Notes: generated from the letters alone by a model not told the origin. A stretch of 64,000 nucleotides of DNA from Streptomyces sp. NBC_00286 (GCF_036173125.1 NZ_CP108054.1:7035001-7099000); one strand, 5' to 3'. Counted from the stretch's first letter, positions 1 through 8,124 are shown. Program-made: numbers and translations.

Positions 1-516
1 GGTCAGCAGCCGCATCCCGCGCACCCACTTGGCCGACTTCCACAGATACAGATGCGGCACCAGCAGCCGGGCCGGGCCGCCGTGCACCGGAGCGAGGTCC
101 TCCCCCTCGTACTGGTAGGCGATCCACGCCTCGCCGCCCAGCAGGTCTTCCAGCGGGATGTTCGTCGTGTAGTCACCGTAGGAGTGGACCAGCGCGAACT
201 CGGCCGCCGTCTCCACATCGGCGAACAGCGTGTCCAGCGACACCCCTTCCCAGCCGGTGCCCAGCTTCGACCACTTGGTCACGCAGTGCAGGTCCACTGT
301 CGGCCGCTCGCTCGGCAACGCCAGCAGCTCCCGCCACGACCAGCGGTGGCGCGTACCGCTTTCGGTCGTGATGGTGAACTCCCACTCCTCCCGTGCGATG
401 CTCGGCGTGGGACCGGCCGACAGCACCGGAAAGTCCTCGGTCAGATATTGCCCGGGAGGCAGCTTCACATCCGCTGGGCGCGCCCGGCTGTGAAAGCCCC
501 GCGAAACGATTCCCAT
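1..516 (-). CDS. Sulfite-oxidase-like molybdopterin oxidoreductase (C-terminus beyond window)
   Basis: The reading frame runs off the left edge after 172 codons, so only the N-terminal part is present. The ATG at 516 follows a strong GGGGAGG site 5 bases upstream. The fragment matches the oxidoreductase molybdopterin-binding domain: an early ITTESG strand, then DLHCVTKW with Cys78 in the position of the cysteine that ligates molybdenum, then TTNIPLEDLL and PVHGGPARLLVPHLYLWKS. This is the short cytoplasmic form without a b5 haem domain, common in actinobacteria. The substrate is not shown by the sequence; sulfite or another oxyanion or S-oxide is the family expectation. No partner gene is visible because the downstream end is cut off. 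Confidence 0.85.
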   Translation of the reverse strand, partial: MGIVSRGFHSRARPADVKLPPGQYLTEDFPVLSAGPTPSIAREEWEFTITTESGTRHRWSWRELLALPSERPTVDLHCVTKWSKLGTGWEGVSLDTLFADVETAAEFALVHSYGDYTTNIPLEDLLGGEAWIAYQYEGEDLAPVHGGPARLLVPHLYLWKSAKWVRGMRLLT

Positions 517-870
517 GGACCTCCCCATTCCGTCAGAGGGACACGACGCCGACGATCCCGGGGACGACATCTCCATTGTGGGAGACGTGAGCGGAAAACA
601 CATGTCGTGGCGCCGTGCCGCCCGAGGCAACGCCTGTGGCCTCTGACCCAAGGTTGTGGCCGGCCGGATACCTCGATGGTCCGCACGGTGATGCAGCGGC
701 CCACTTCGGCGGCGATCGACCGTGCGCGACGCAGCCATGCACCATGCCGTCCCGTACCAGCAGTTCGCCGCGCAGATGGCCACGGCCGAGTAGCTGCGAG
801 ACCGGCACGAAGAAGGGGCAACCGTAGGCAGGGGCTTCCCTACCGTGTCCGGCCGACGCCTGCACAAGGC
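517..870. other. Intergenic stretch without a convincing gene
   Basis: This is 354 bases between the sulfite-oxidase-like gene and the end of the NUDIX gene. Frames are open on both strands but show arginine-rich, shadow-like composition and no recognisable domain. The first bases carry the ribosome binding site and presumably the promoter of the sulfite-oxidase-like gene. The stretch could contain old gene debris, but nothing can be assigned. Confidence 0.5.
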
Positions 871-1305
871 TCATTCGCTTGCGAGCAGCAGGGCCAAAGG
901 ACCGGCCGGGAGCAGGAATCGGCCTTGTACGGCCGCCTTGACGGCGTCGACCATGGGCCACCAGGACAGCTTGAAGTCCGCCTCGGCAGAGGTGAGTTGC
1001 TGTGGGCCGCAGGTGAGTGAGGTGGCCTCGAAGAGATGCACGCGTGCGGCCGAGTCGAGCGTGATGGCGTAGGAGCCGAGGGACCTCCAGACCACAGCGG
1101 TGATGCCGGCCTCTTCCAGAAGCTCCCGGCGAGCGCACTGCTCGGGACTTTCCCCGTCTTCTCTGCGTCCGCCGGGAAGGAAGAGGAACTCACCATCGTG
1201 CCGGGGAAAGTGCGCGCTCAGGAGGGCTACGAGGCCGTCCGAGTCGCGGGCCACCACCACTGAGGCATCGCGGGTGGGCCCGCGGCTCTGGATGTCGTCA
1301 CTCAT
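871..1305 (-). CDS. NUDIX hydrolase, last gene of the radical-SAM operon
   Basis: The 144-residue protein carries a complete Nudix box from Gly46 to Ile68: G46, E52, R60-E61-L62, E64-E65 and G67, fitting Gx5Ex7REUxEExGU. The family hydrolyses a nucleoside diphosphate linked to another moiety using Mg2+ held by the REUxEE glutamates. The substrate cannot be read from the sequence. It starts 21 bases after the stop of the STM4013-like hydrolase on the same strand, with no clear ribosome binding site of its own, so it is probably translated from the operon message. In this context it may cleave or sanitise a nucleotide-linked intermediate (inference). Confidence 0.85.
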   Translation of the reverse strand: MSDDIQSRGPTRDASVVVARDSDGLVALLSAHFPRHDGEFLFLPGGRREDGESPEQCARRELLEEAGITAVVWRSLGSYAITLDSAARVHLFEATSLTCGPQQLTSAEADFKLSWWPMVDAVKAAVQGRFLLPAGPLALLLASE

Positions 1306-1326
1306 GCCACGCGAGCGTAGCGAGGA

Positions 1327-2118
1327 TCAGTTCACCCAGGCGGCGAACGGCACGTTCATGACGACGGGGTGCGCGATCCCTCGGCCGTGGTAACCGTCTT
1401 CGCCGTATGCGTCACCGTGGTCGGCGCACATGATGACCAACCACCGTTTTCTGGCCGTAAGGGTCGTGATCAAGCAGGCGAGGTGGGCGTCGGCGTAGGA
1501 GAGTGCAGCCTTCTGAGAGGCCGGGGTGTCGCGGCTCTCGGCGATGTAGTGGCCGTGCGGCACGTGCGTGGCCGAGACATTGACGAACAGGTACAGAGGG
1601 CGTCGGTCGTAGCGTTCAGCGACTTCGAGAGCCTGGTCGACCTGGTGTCGGGTCGAGTCCGGCTCGGGTGAGCAGAACTCGGGCCGCCAGTGGTCTTCGT
1701 CGAAGAGGTTCGGCAACACCGAACCGAGTGGCGTCTCACGGGAGAAGTACGTCACCCCGCCCACGCACGCGGTGAGGTACCCGTGCTGCCGAAGCCCTTC
1801 GAGGAGATTGGGAGCGTCGAAGACGAAGGTCTCCTCGGCCACCTTTTTGAAGGCGGGCGGGCGGCACTCCCACAACCGTGGAGGCTGCTCTGGTCGTGGC
1901 ACCTTGGGGAGGAAGCCGCTGAAGAACGCGAAGTGAGCCGGGAGCGTGAAGCTGCCAGGAGTGTGCCGCAGCTCCCATCCTCCGCTGGGCAGGAGACTCT
2001 TCAGGCCCGGCGTGAGCCCGACGTCCAGGGCGGTCCTGGCAACGTCGTAGCGGAGGGAGTCGAGGGTGACGAAGAGGATGCTCGTGCCGGACCCGATGAT
2101 CTCGGCTGCGTCGATCAC
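1327..2118 (-). CDS. STM4013/SEN3800-like hydrolase (alkaline phosphatase superfamily)
   Basis: The 263-residue protein begins with ILFVTLDSLRYDVA, the metal-binding Asp motif at the N-terminus of alkaline-phosphatase/sulfatase folds. It ends with MCADHGDAYGEDGYHGRG, which supplies the second Asp-His pair. This is the pattern of STM4013-type hydrolases, which in Salmonella also sit beside a radical SAM gene. The GTG start at 2118 is preceded by GGGAGG 7 bases upstream and overlaps the stop of the previous gene as GTGA, so translation is coupled. A phosphate or phosphonate monoester hydrolase or transferase role is likely. The substrate is unknown. The longer open frame upstream is only read-through of the preceding gene. 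Confidence 0.75.
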   Translation of the reverse strand: MIDAAEIIGSGTSILFVTLDSLRYDVARTALDVGLTPGLKSLLPSGGWELRHTPGSFTLPAHFAFFSGFLPKVPRPEQPPRLWECRPPAFKKVAEETFVFDAPNLLEGLRQHGYLTACVGGVTYFSRETPLGSVLPNLFDEDHWRPEFCSPEPDSTRHQVDQALEVAERYDRRPLYLFVNVSATHVPHGHYIAESRDTPASQKAALSYADAHLACLITTLTARKRWLVIMCADHGDAYGEDGYHGRGIAHPVVMNVPFAAWVN

Positions 2119-2621
2119 GATCGTCCTCCCTCGGTGAACTGGTCGTGCCATGGCTCGATCGTCCCCTTGGCCTTCGCGTTCACTGGGATGGGGACGCGGT
2201 CTTCCGCGATCAGACGGCGGATCCCGGCGAGACCGTTGGTGTCGTCCAGAAGGATGCCGTGGCTGTTGAAGAGCTTGATGTGCACGGTGGGCGCCTCGGC
2301 AACTCCGCTTGCCCTGACCATCGCGCCGGGTACGCCGTTGAAGCACGCGAGGGTCCTCAGCAGATGTTCCTCGGTCTGGTGGCCGATGAAGCGGACGTTG
2401 CACGCGTAATGCTGGGCGTTGATGGCGCCTCTGCAGAACCGCTGCGCGAACTCGGGGGTGAGAGGGTGTCCGTCGTGCGCCACCACGATCCTGCGGGCCT
2501 TCTGTGTGACGACGAGACAGGCCCCGAGCCACCACGCCACGGCCTTGTGGATCTCGCCGGGGTATGTGCCCACGGCGCCGCCGTCGCGGATAACCGCTTC
2601 AGTGTCAATGGAGTTGAGCAC
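2115..2621 (-). CDS. Stand-alone phosphohexomutase domain-I-like protein
   Basis: The 168-residue product resembles only the first domain of alpha-D-phosphohexomutases. It has GTYPGEI near the start, RRIVVAHDGHPLTPEFA in the first Rossmann-like half, and NGVPGAMVRASG where phosphomannomutases have TASHNP, followed by HIKLF. The phosphoacceptor serine position is kept (RAS), but the following His-Asn-Pro is replaced by Gly-Val-Ala. Domains II-IV are absent, so ordinary mutase activity is unlikely. The GTG at 2621 has a GAGGG site upstream and lies inside the kinase gene (17-base overlap). Possible roles are a phospho-sugar binding or phosphotransfer subunit for its neighbours. Family assignment is from motif reading and is moderately secure; function is unknown. 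Confidence 0.6.
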   Translation of the reverse strand: MLNSIDTEAVIRDGGAVGTYPGEIHKAVAWWLGACLVVTQKARRIVVAHDGHPLTPEFAQRFCRGAINAQHYACNVRFIGHQTEEHLLRTLACFNGVPGAMVRASGVAEAPTVHIKLFNSHGILLDDTNGLAGIRRLIAEDRVPIPVNAKAKGTIEPWHDQFTEGGRS

Positions 2622-3252
2622 TTGGTCCCTCACCGAGATGGTCGATGATCCAGTCGGCCAGGTCGTCTGGTGATTTCCCGTTGGTGTCGAGCAGGACGGC
2701 CGTGGGATCGGTGCTGGCGACCGCTTCGAAGTTGTCGAGGAGGTGGGCAAGCCGTCCGGGCGTGCGAAGCAAGGCGATGTCGTCGTCCTTCAAGTCGCGC
2801 TTGCTTGCGAGCCGCTGACGCAGGGAGGATTCCGAGCAGCGGAGGTAGAAGGTGTGCGTCGGTGCGTCCAGGTAGGGGCGGAAGGGTGCGAGCAATTTGT
2901 TGACCGTTTCGACGTTCACCCCGTGCACGGCAGCGTGGCAGGCGATCACCGACGACACGTACCGATCGGCGATCACCGGGGTGATCTGCCGTGTCCGGCG
3001 GATCGAGTCGGAGCAGTGCAGGACGCCGGAGAGGTAGAACGCGAACTGGGGAAGCGCCCGCAGTTGGGTGTTCACCGGCTGGGACCAGTCGGAGTGCGGC
3101 ACGGGGAGCGTGTGGGTACAGGCGCCGTTCAGTCGCTCGGCGAGGACTTTGGCCAGTGTCGACTTGCCGATGCCCGAGACGCCTTCGAGGACGATCAGCG
3201 GTAGGCCGGGCTCGTCGAAGGACGCGGGCTGGTAGGGGAGAGGGAGTTTCAC
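2605..3252 (-). CDS. Thymidylate-kinase-like P-loop kinase
   Basis: The 215-residue protein has a Walker A GVSGIGKST at residues 24-32, IADRY at 94-98 matching the DR(Y/F) substrate-site motif of dTMP kinases, and a lid-like basic stretch RQRLASKRDLKDDD. A housekeeping tmk would not normally sit in such an operon, and sequence outside these motifs is divergent. A kinase for a modified nucleotide, nucleoside or other small molecule is therefore more likely (inference). The GTG start at 3252 overlaps the radical SAM stop as GTGA and has AAGGGA 5 bases upstream. The C-terminus runs 17 bases into the next gene, so the genes are translationally coupled. Confidence 0.75.
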   Translation of the reverse strand: MKLPLPYQPASFDEPGLPLIVLEGVSGIGKSTLAKVLAERLNGACTHTLPVPHSDWSQPVNTQLRALPQFAFYLSGVLHCSDSIRRTRQITPVIADRYVSSVIACHAAVHGVNVETVNKLLAPFRPYLDAPTHTFYLRCSESSLRQRLASKRDLKDDDIALLRTPGRLAHLLDNFEAVASTDPTAVLLDTNGKSPDDLADWIIDHLGEGPSAQLH

Positions 3253-4274
3253 AGCGTCCCTTCGGTGAACGATGTGACGTGTCCGGCGACGGCCTCGGCC
3301 AGGCGCTCGGGATCGGCCAGGAGTGCCTTGAGATCCAGGCGCAGGTCCTCGCGCAGAAGACACGGCTGGAGGCCGCCGGAGTGGTCGAAGCGCAGCGCCC
3401 AGAAGCCTTCGACGCACTTGGCTCGGACGGGGCACGTGCCGCATTGGCCGACGTGGTGGCGGCCGAGATTGCGGTGGATGACGTCGATCTCCACACCGTC
3501 GACCCGGAACACGCGGCGCCCTTGGCCGACACCGGCCACCTCTGTGTGCTCGTTGGTGGTCAGCGTGCGGAGATAGCTCACGATCTCGTCGGCCGAAATG
3601 GCAGAGGATGCGCGATCTTCGTTGAAGTCCGTTCCCACGAGCTCGATGAACTGGATCGGCATCCTGCGGTCCAGGGCGAAGTGCAGGATGTCCCGGATCT
3701 CGTGCGCGTTCTCCCTCTGGAGCAGGGTGTTCAGCTCAACGCGTTCGAATGTGTCGCGTGCCGCCTCGACGCCGTCGAGGACAGCGTTGATTCCGATGCG
3801 TGTCTTGGCGATGGCTCGTAGTGACTCGTCGGAGAAGTAGTGGAGGCTGACCTTCACCTTGTCCAACGGGGAACGGGCCAGCCACTCCTGATTTGCCTGT
3901 ACGAGCAGGCCGTTGGTGATCAGCGTGTACGAGGCGTCGGCATCTGCCTCGGGGAGCTGTTCCAGTACGGGGCGGGCCAAACGGGAGACGAGGGGCTCTC
4001 CTCCCGTGAAGTAGACGCGGCGCAGCCCGGCATCCATGAGCGCGGTGATCACGGTGACGTAGTGCGCCGCGCACAACGAGCGCCTGCGCGGCTGCTGATT
4101 GCGGTCCTCTCGGGTCCGCGGGGGTGGAACATCGCCTTCGTTGTGGCAGAACCAGCACAGCAGGTTGCAGGCGGGCCCGAAGGAGACGCGCAACTGCCCC
4201 CGAAGGGCGGCGAAGTTCTGTAGCGCGGTCCAGTCGACCGGGGGTGCGGAAAGCGGGGCCTGAGCAGTGTGCAC
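3249..4274 (-). CDS. MoaA-like radical SAM enzyme with C-terminal cysteine cluster
   Basis: The 341-residue protein has the radical SAM cluster motif CNLLCWFC (Cys36, 40, 43) after a LRVSFGPA strand, then TGGEP at 90-94 for SAM binding. A second Cys set, C278, C281, C287 and C305 (CGTCPVRAKC and LQPC), suggests an auxiliary Fe-S cluster as in MoaA/twitch-domain enzymes. It is the first gene of a five-gene operon with kinase, phosphohexomutase-like, phosphatase-like and NUDIX genes, which points to nucleotide or sugar-phosphate chemistry rather than molybdopterin synthesis. The GTG at 4274 has GGGAGG 5 bases upstream. The frame is open far upstream only because the preceding ATPase gene is frameshifted into it. 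The substrate is unknown. Confidence 0.85.
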   Translation of the reverse strand: MHTAQAPLSAPPVDWTALQNFAALRGQLRVSFGPACNLLCWFCHNEGDVPPPRTREDRNQQPRRRSLCAAHYVTVITALMDAGLRRVYFTGGEPLVSRLARPVLEQLPEADADASYTLITNGLLVQANQEWLARSPLDKVKVSLHYFSDESLRAIAKTRIGINAVLDGVEAARDTFERVELNTLLQRENAHEIRDILHFALDRRMPIQFIELVGTDFNEDRASSAISADEIVSYLRTLTTNEHTEVAGVGQGRRVFRVDGVEIDVIHRNLGRHHVGQCGTCPVRAKCVEGFWALRFDHSGGLQPCLLREDLRLDLKALLADPERLAEAVAGHVTSFTEGTL

Positions 4275-4435
4275 AGGTACCTCCCAAGGGAAGGGGCCCA
4301 AGGGCCCTGACAGGAGTTTGTTCCTCGATGGGTGGGGAGCAGGCGCAGAGGTGTGCCCCTCGCCCTGCGCCCGTTCTTGAGTCCGTGCAGAACTCGTCGC
4401 ACAACGCCAGCGCGGGATCGTCGCGTTTCGGAGGC
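4275..4435. promoter_or_regulatory. Leader region of the radical-SAM operon
   Basis: These 160 bases separate the broken ATPase gene from the radical SAM start. They contain a GC-rich self-complementary stretch (GGGCCC AA GGGCCC, about 4295-4307) just before the GGGAGG ribosome binding site, which could fold over it. A short Cys-containing frame starting at 4404 overlaps the radical SAM gene out of frame; I do not believe it is translated. No clear -35/-10 pair was found. Confidence 0.35.
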
Positions 4436-4868
4436 TTATGGGTTCAGTGTTCGGCCGGCGGGCACCCGCAGTTCGGCCCAAACGACCTTGTCCGTGGTGT
4501 CGGTCGTATCCCCATCTCCAGCTCAACGCGTCGACCAGAAGGAGGCCGCGGCCCTCCGCGGCCTCGGCGCCGGGGGTGCGCATTTCCGGCAGGCCCGAGG
4601 ACTTGTCGGCCACGCCGATGCGTACGACCCCGCTGGGTCGGCGCTGCACCAGGACGCGCGCCGTCCGACAGTTGGTGTGGTCGATGGTGTTCGCCAGCAG
4701 CTCCGAAACGATCAGCGTGGAGTCTTCGACCAGCTCCTCTATGCCCCAAGCCCTCAGTGCGGCCGAGACGAGGAGCCGGGCGCGAGATGCCGACTCGGGC
4801 GCGCACGGCAGTGTCTCGGTGTAGCCAGGCGCACCGATCGCGTTCGGACTTGCGGCTGTCATGGTCAC
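4436..4868 (-). pseudogene. Frameshifted HATPase (anti-sigma-factor-like ATP-binding protein)
   Basis: The frame from GTG 4868 (GGAGGG 6 bases upstream; ATG 4862 also possible) encodes a RsbW/SpoIIAB-like ATPase. It has LIVSELLANTIDHT (N box), RIGVADKSSGLP (G1) and EGRGLLLVDALSWRWGY (G2). After WGYD the expected ending TTDKVVWAELRVPAGRTLNP lies in another frame, closed by TAA at 4438-4436. The sequence between is consistent with a 4-base tandem duplication (CGACCGAC, about 4498-4506) in an original WGYDTTDK. The unshifted frame instead reads on toward the radical SAM gene. These proteins normally pair with a neighbouring XRE gene, and such a gene (also broken) lies divergently at 5112. An assembly or sequencing error is the alternative. 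Confidence 0.8.
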
Positions 4869-5111
4869 GGATTTCCCTCCGGTGTGGACGCCCGGCCCAG
4901 GCGGAGCAGACAGGGACGGGTTTTCCTTCGTGCACCGAGCGGGGCCTTCTCTCGAGAGGTCCGCTCGGTGGCTGCTGACCAGTGAACGACCGCGAGGTGA
5001 AAGGGAACAGGAAGGGAACCCCTGCGGCTGGTCGCACCGGACCGGAAGACTTTGCCGTTCCGTGACTTGGGGTCTGGCTCGACCTGTGACCGCAGCGCTA
5101 CGGTCCGTGCC

Positions 5112-6142
5112 ATGGGAGCGAATGACGTGCTCAAGAGCCGGATGCGCGAACTCGGGCTCACACAAGATGAGTTGGCTGCTCGGATGAACACTGCGCTGGC
5201 AGAGATCACCGGAAGGCCCGGTGACGTCTCCGCCCGTACGATCCGCAACCTGCTCAGCGGAGAATCGCGCCGCCCCATCGGACGCACGTGCGCGGCTCTG
5301 GAGCTAGTGTTCGGCTGCCCTGTCGAGGAATTAGGGTTCACCGCACCACGCACCATGCAACACCCGCAGGAGGACCCAGTGCGGCGTCGTACCTTCATCA
5401 CCTCGGCCACGGGCACCGCTACACGACCATTGCGGCCTTCTCGTGCATCGATGTTCGCAATCTTGACCAGGCGCAAAAATATCTGAACGAGTCCACAACG
5501 TACGCCGGCCTTTCACAGGACGGGCCAACGGAAATGCGAGTATGGGTCAATCTCTCGATGCTCGCGTATCAGCGCAGGAACTGGCCCGAAGCGCTTGCGG
5601 CAGCCCAGGCAGCCCAAGCTTCTTCGGCAGCCAGACGGGACGCTTTCTTCGATTCATTGGGGCGGGTCCGCGCTGGCCTCGCCTACGCGGTGCTCGGCGA
5701 CCGCCAGGCTGCTCGGCGGTCGCTCGGCTTCGCCCAGGAGACGTTCACCAAGGCCACAGAGCGCGAGCGTCCCCGGTGGACGGCGTTCTACGGCCCCGCC
5801 GAACTGGACCACCTCGCTGCCATCGTTCATCACCACAGCGGAAGTTTCAGCCATGCCGAAGCCATGGCGCATCGAGCTCTGGCCAAAATTCCACGCACTT
5901 TCCGCCGCAACAGGGCCCTGGCCACTGCACAACTCGCCCACGCGCAGCTCCACCAGGGAGATGTCGAACAGGCCACAACAACAGCCGCCCATGTCTTCAC
6001 GATCATGGACGATGCTCCGTTGCCAGGCCGGATGCGGACGCTGATCGGTGATTTCCACCGGGACCTGTTCGCGCTGGCCCCGTCGACCGTCTACGCGCGC
6101 GAGTGGGCAGACCGTATGCGAGCTGAATGGAGTCGGGTGTGA
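5112..6142 (+). pseudogene. XRE-TPR regulator with internal deletion and frameshift
   Basis: The N-terminal frame (ATG 5112) encodes a helix-turn-helix: MGANDVLKSRMRELGLTQ, then DVSARTIRNLLSGESR, then the RRRTFITSATGTAT segment that follows the HTH in Streptomyces XRE-TPR proteins. This frame stops at 5486. The C-terminal part lies in another frame up to 6142, with TPR-like helices such as RRNWPEALAAAQAA and GLAYAVLGDRQAARRS. Family members are about 400-450 residues, so roughly 150 residues between the halves are missing in addition to the frame change. The N-terminal part contains a TTA codon at 5331. It stands back to back with the broken ATPase gene, the usual arrangement of this regulatory pair. 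Confidence 0.75.
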
Positions 6143-6657
6143 TCGACCTACGTCACTTCCACCAGGGGGACCTCCCCGAGGGCTTCAAGCAAATGCTGGT
6201 CGATGTGCACGCCGATGCGTACGCCGACCAGATGGACGACCCCTTCCACCAGCGTTTTCCATGGTTCGTCGACCACTGGTCAGCGATGGAAGGCTTCTCG
6301 TGCGTTGTCGCCTACGAGGGAGACGAACCGGCCGGGTTCGCGTATGGGGCTCCGCTCACGCCTGGTCGCGAATGGTGGCGTCCCACGGGCTACGAGCCGA
6401 GCGACGGCTACACCTCCACCTACGCCGTGTCCGAGGTGATGGTTCGCCCGCAATGGCGGAAGCAGGGAATTTCCGAGCGGCTTCATGAAGCTCTGCTCAA
6501 GGAACGCGCGGAAGACCTTGCTGTGCTGCTGGTCGACGTGACTCATCCCAAGGTGCAGTCCCTGTACGAGACTTGGGGATACCGCCAGGTTGGTGAGCAA
6601 CAGCCGTTCGCCGATTCGCCGGTGTACGCGGTGATGATCAGGAACCTTCGGGGCTGA
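6139..6657 (+). CDS. GNAT-family N-acetyltransferase
   Basis: The protein has 172 residues from the GTG at 6139. I prefer this start to the ATG at 6127 because a GGAG site precedes it and it overlaps the stop of the TPR frame as GTGA. The GNAT core is visible: a central strand SEVMVRPQWRKQGISERLHE carrying the acetyl-CoA pyrophosphate loop (Q/R-x-x-G-x-S), then LLVDVTHPKVQSLYETWGYR, the strand-helix at the C-terminal half. The substrate is unknown. The overlap with the dead XRE gene suggests the two were once an operon. Confidence 0.8.
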   Translation: MIDLRHFHQGDLPEGFKQMLVDVHADAYADQMDDPFHQRFPWFVDHWSAMEGFSCVVAYEGDEPAGFAYGAPLTPGREWWRPTGYEPSDGYTSTYAVSEVMVRPQWRKQGISERLHEALLKERAEDLAVLLVDVTHPKVQSLYETWGYRQVGEQQPFADSPVYAVMIRNLRG

Positions 6658-6675
6658 ACGTGCTCGGGGCCGGTG

Positions 6676-6712
6676 AAAGCGTGAACACTTCCCCGGATAG
6701 TTTTCACGCTTT
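6676..6712 (+). terminator. Stem-loop terminator after the GNAT gene
   Basis: AAAGCGTGAA (6676-6685) pairs perfectly with TTCACGCTTT (6703-6712) over a 17-base loop, starting 18 bases after the stop and followed by T. The low-GC stem suggests factor-independent termination. Confidence 0.55.
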
Positions 6713-7019
6713 TCGCGGGTCTTCGAACTTGAGCGGTGTGCGTCTGGTGTGTGCGCTACTGGACGTCACGGTCCGTGATGGGTGGGGTGGTTGTCGGCCC
6801 CGGATGCAGGACCACGGGCGTCCTGCTGCCGGGGCCACCTCTGGCCCTCACCCAACGTGACAGACAGCCAGCCGCTCAGGACGACGCACGGCTCAAGTTC
6901 GAAGACCCTGGTTGGCGACCTCGCCGGCTACGCGACGCAGGCGACGGGGTCGAACGACCGCCCGTGACTGTGGGGCGGAGCGATTCGGTGATCGAGGCTG
7001 CGGGCCGCAGCTTCACGCG
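6713..7019. other. Gap between GNAT and LysR genes
   Basis: About 300 bases between two convergent genes. Short frames exist, but composition and lack of ribosome sites argue against a gene. I see nothing assignable here. Confidence 0.4.
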
Positions 7020-7949
7020 CTATGTGATGGGGCTGCGTAGCCATCCATTGTGTTCAGCGCATCGTCGGGCGGTGGCGAGGACGCTCGCAATGGCGGGCGA
7101 CGGATCGTTCGCGGGCCACAGCACCGAGAGTTCTGCCACGATCGACGGATCGACCACATCGCGACGAACGATGCCGGTGCTGGCCTTCGCGGCGTGCTCA
7201 GCGAACGATGTAGGGGCTAAGCCGACCTCGCGTCTGCTGGAGAGCCTGGCGAGCATGGCGTTTACTGGCGGATCCTCGAACGCGCAGATCTCGGGTGAGA
7301 AGCCTGCTTCGTGGCACGCGGCGACGATGCTGTCGTAGTACGCCGGGGCGAGACGGCGAGGGAACAGCTGCAGCGTCTCGTCGCGGAGGTCCTTCACCGG
7401 GATCGTCGGTGCGGCAGCGAGGCGGTGGTGAGTGCTGAGGAGCGCGGAAACGGGCTCTTCACGGAGAATCTCGCCATTCACCCCGTCGAGCGGCTGCGGT
7501 GAGAGGGCGAGACCGATGTCCAGGTCGCCGGCACAGAGCCGTTCGGGAATCTCGGCGCTGTAGAACTCTCGAGGGTCGATCGTGAAGTCGGGGTGGTCTT
7601 CCTGGAGAGCATCCAGAAGCACCGTGAGCGTGCCGAAGCTCGTGACCGGCGTATAGCCCACCCGAATCGTCGTCGCAATGCCTGACCCGGCCCGCCGGGT
7701 GAGCTGCACGGCTTGTTCCAGCGCGGCCAGCGCGATTGGTGCCTCGTGAGCCAGCGTCCGGCCCGCGGCGGTGAGCTGCACCCGACGGCTCGAACGCACG
7801 AAGAGCGGGGTTTCGAGGGTCTCCTCAAGCTTGCGGATCTGATGACTCAGGGACGGCTGGGAGATGTAGAGACGCATGGCTGCGCGGCCGAAGTGGAGTT
7901 CCTCGGCTACGGCCATGAAGTAGCGGAGGACGCGGGGGCTGACATCCAT
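7020..7949 (-). CDS. LysR-family transcriptional regulator
   Basis: The 309-residue protein has a typical LysR N-terminal HTH (LRYFMAVAEELHFGRAAMRL, then ISQPSLSHQIRKLEETL) and a periplasmic-binding-protein-like effector domain starting near TTIRVGYTPVTSFGTL. Length is standard. It is divergent from the reductase remnant and the isochorismatase-like gene, so it likely regulates them and itself from the 175-base gap 7950-8124. It contains a TTA codon (complement of 7218-7220, in EVGLAP), so translation should depend on the bldA tRNA. The isochorismatase-like gene also carries a TTA codon. The inducer is unknown. Confidence 0.9.
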   Translation of the reverse strand: MDVSPRVLRYFMAVAEELHFGRAAMRLYISQPSLSHQIRKLEETLETPLFVRSSRRVQLTAAGRTLAHEAPIALAALEQAVQLTRRAGSGIATTIRVGYTPVTSFGTLTVLLDALQEDHPDFTIDPREFYSAEIPERLCAGDLDIGLALSPQPLDGVNGEILREEPVSALLSTHHRLAAAPTIPVKDLRDETLQLFPRRLAPAYYDSIVAACHEAGFSPEICAFEDPPVNAMLARLSSRREVGLAPTSFAEHAAKASTGIVRRDVVDPSIVAELSVLWPANDPSPAIASVLATARRCAEHNGWLRSPIT

Positions 7950-8124
7950 AGACGAATCCTATCGCCCGGCGTCCGGACAAGTCTTGGACTCCCGCCGGAT
8001 GGCCGCCGTAGCGTCGTTTCACGCCACGGGAGACGTTCCAACCTGTCCCGTCGAGTCTGGTCGGATCCGGTCTCGGTTGACGTGACCGGCCTCCATCGCA
8101 CATCAGCCTGGCAAGGAGAGAAGC

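Noticed and set aside
517..870. Possible small gene between the sulfite-oxidase-like and NUDIX genes
   Set aside because: No frame has both good codon use and a ribosome site, and no motif could be recognised.
1327..2535. A 402-codon frame suggesting a longer STM4013-like protein
   Set aside because: The upstream part is out-of-frame translation of the phosphomutase-like gene; GTG 2118 has a strong ribosome site and the protein family starts there.
4049..4404. Short Cys-rich frame starting MCDEFCTDS that could be a RiPP precursor beside the radical SAM gene
   Set aside because: It overlaps the radical SAM coding region in another frame, has no ribosome site and its later sequence is an Arg/Pro-rich shadow.
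3249..5165. A 638-codon open frame that would fuse the ATPase to the radical SAM protein
   Set aside because: The join is created by the 4-base duplication in the ATPase gene; the radical SAM gene has its own ribosome site and start at 4274.
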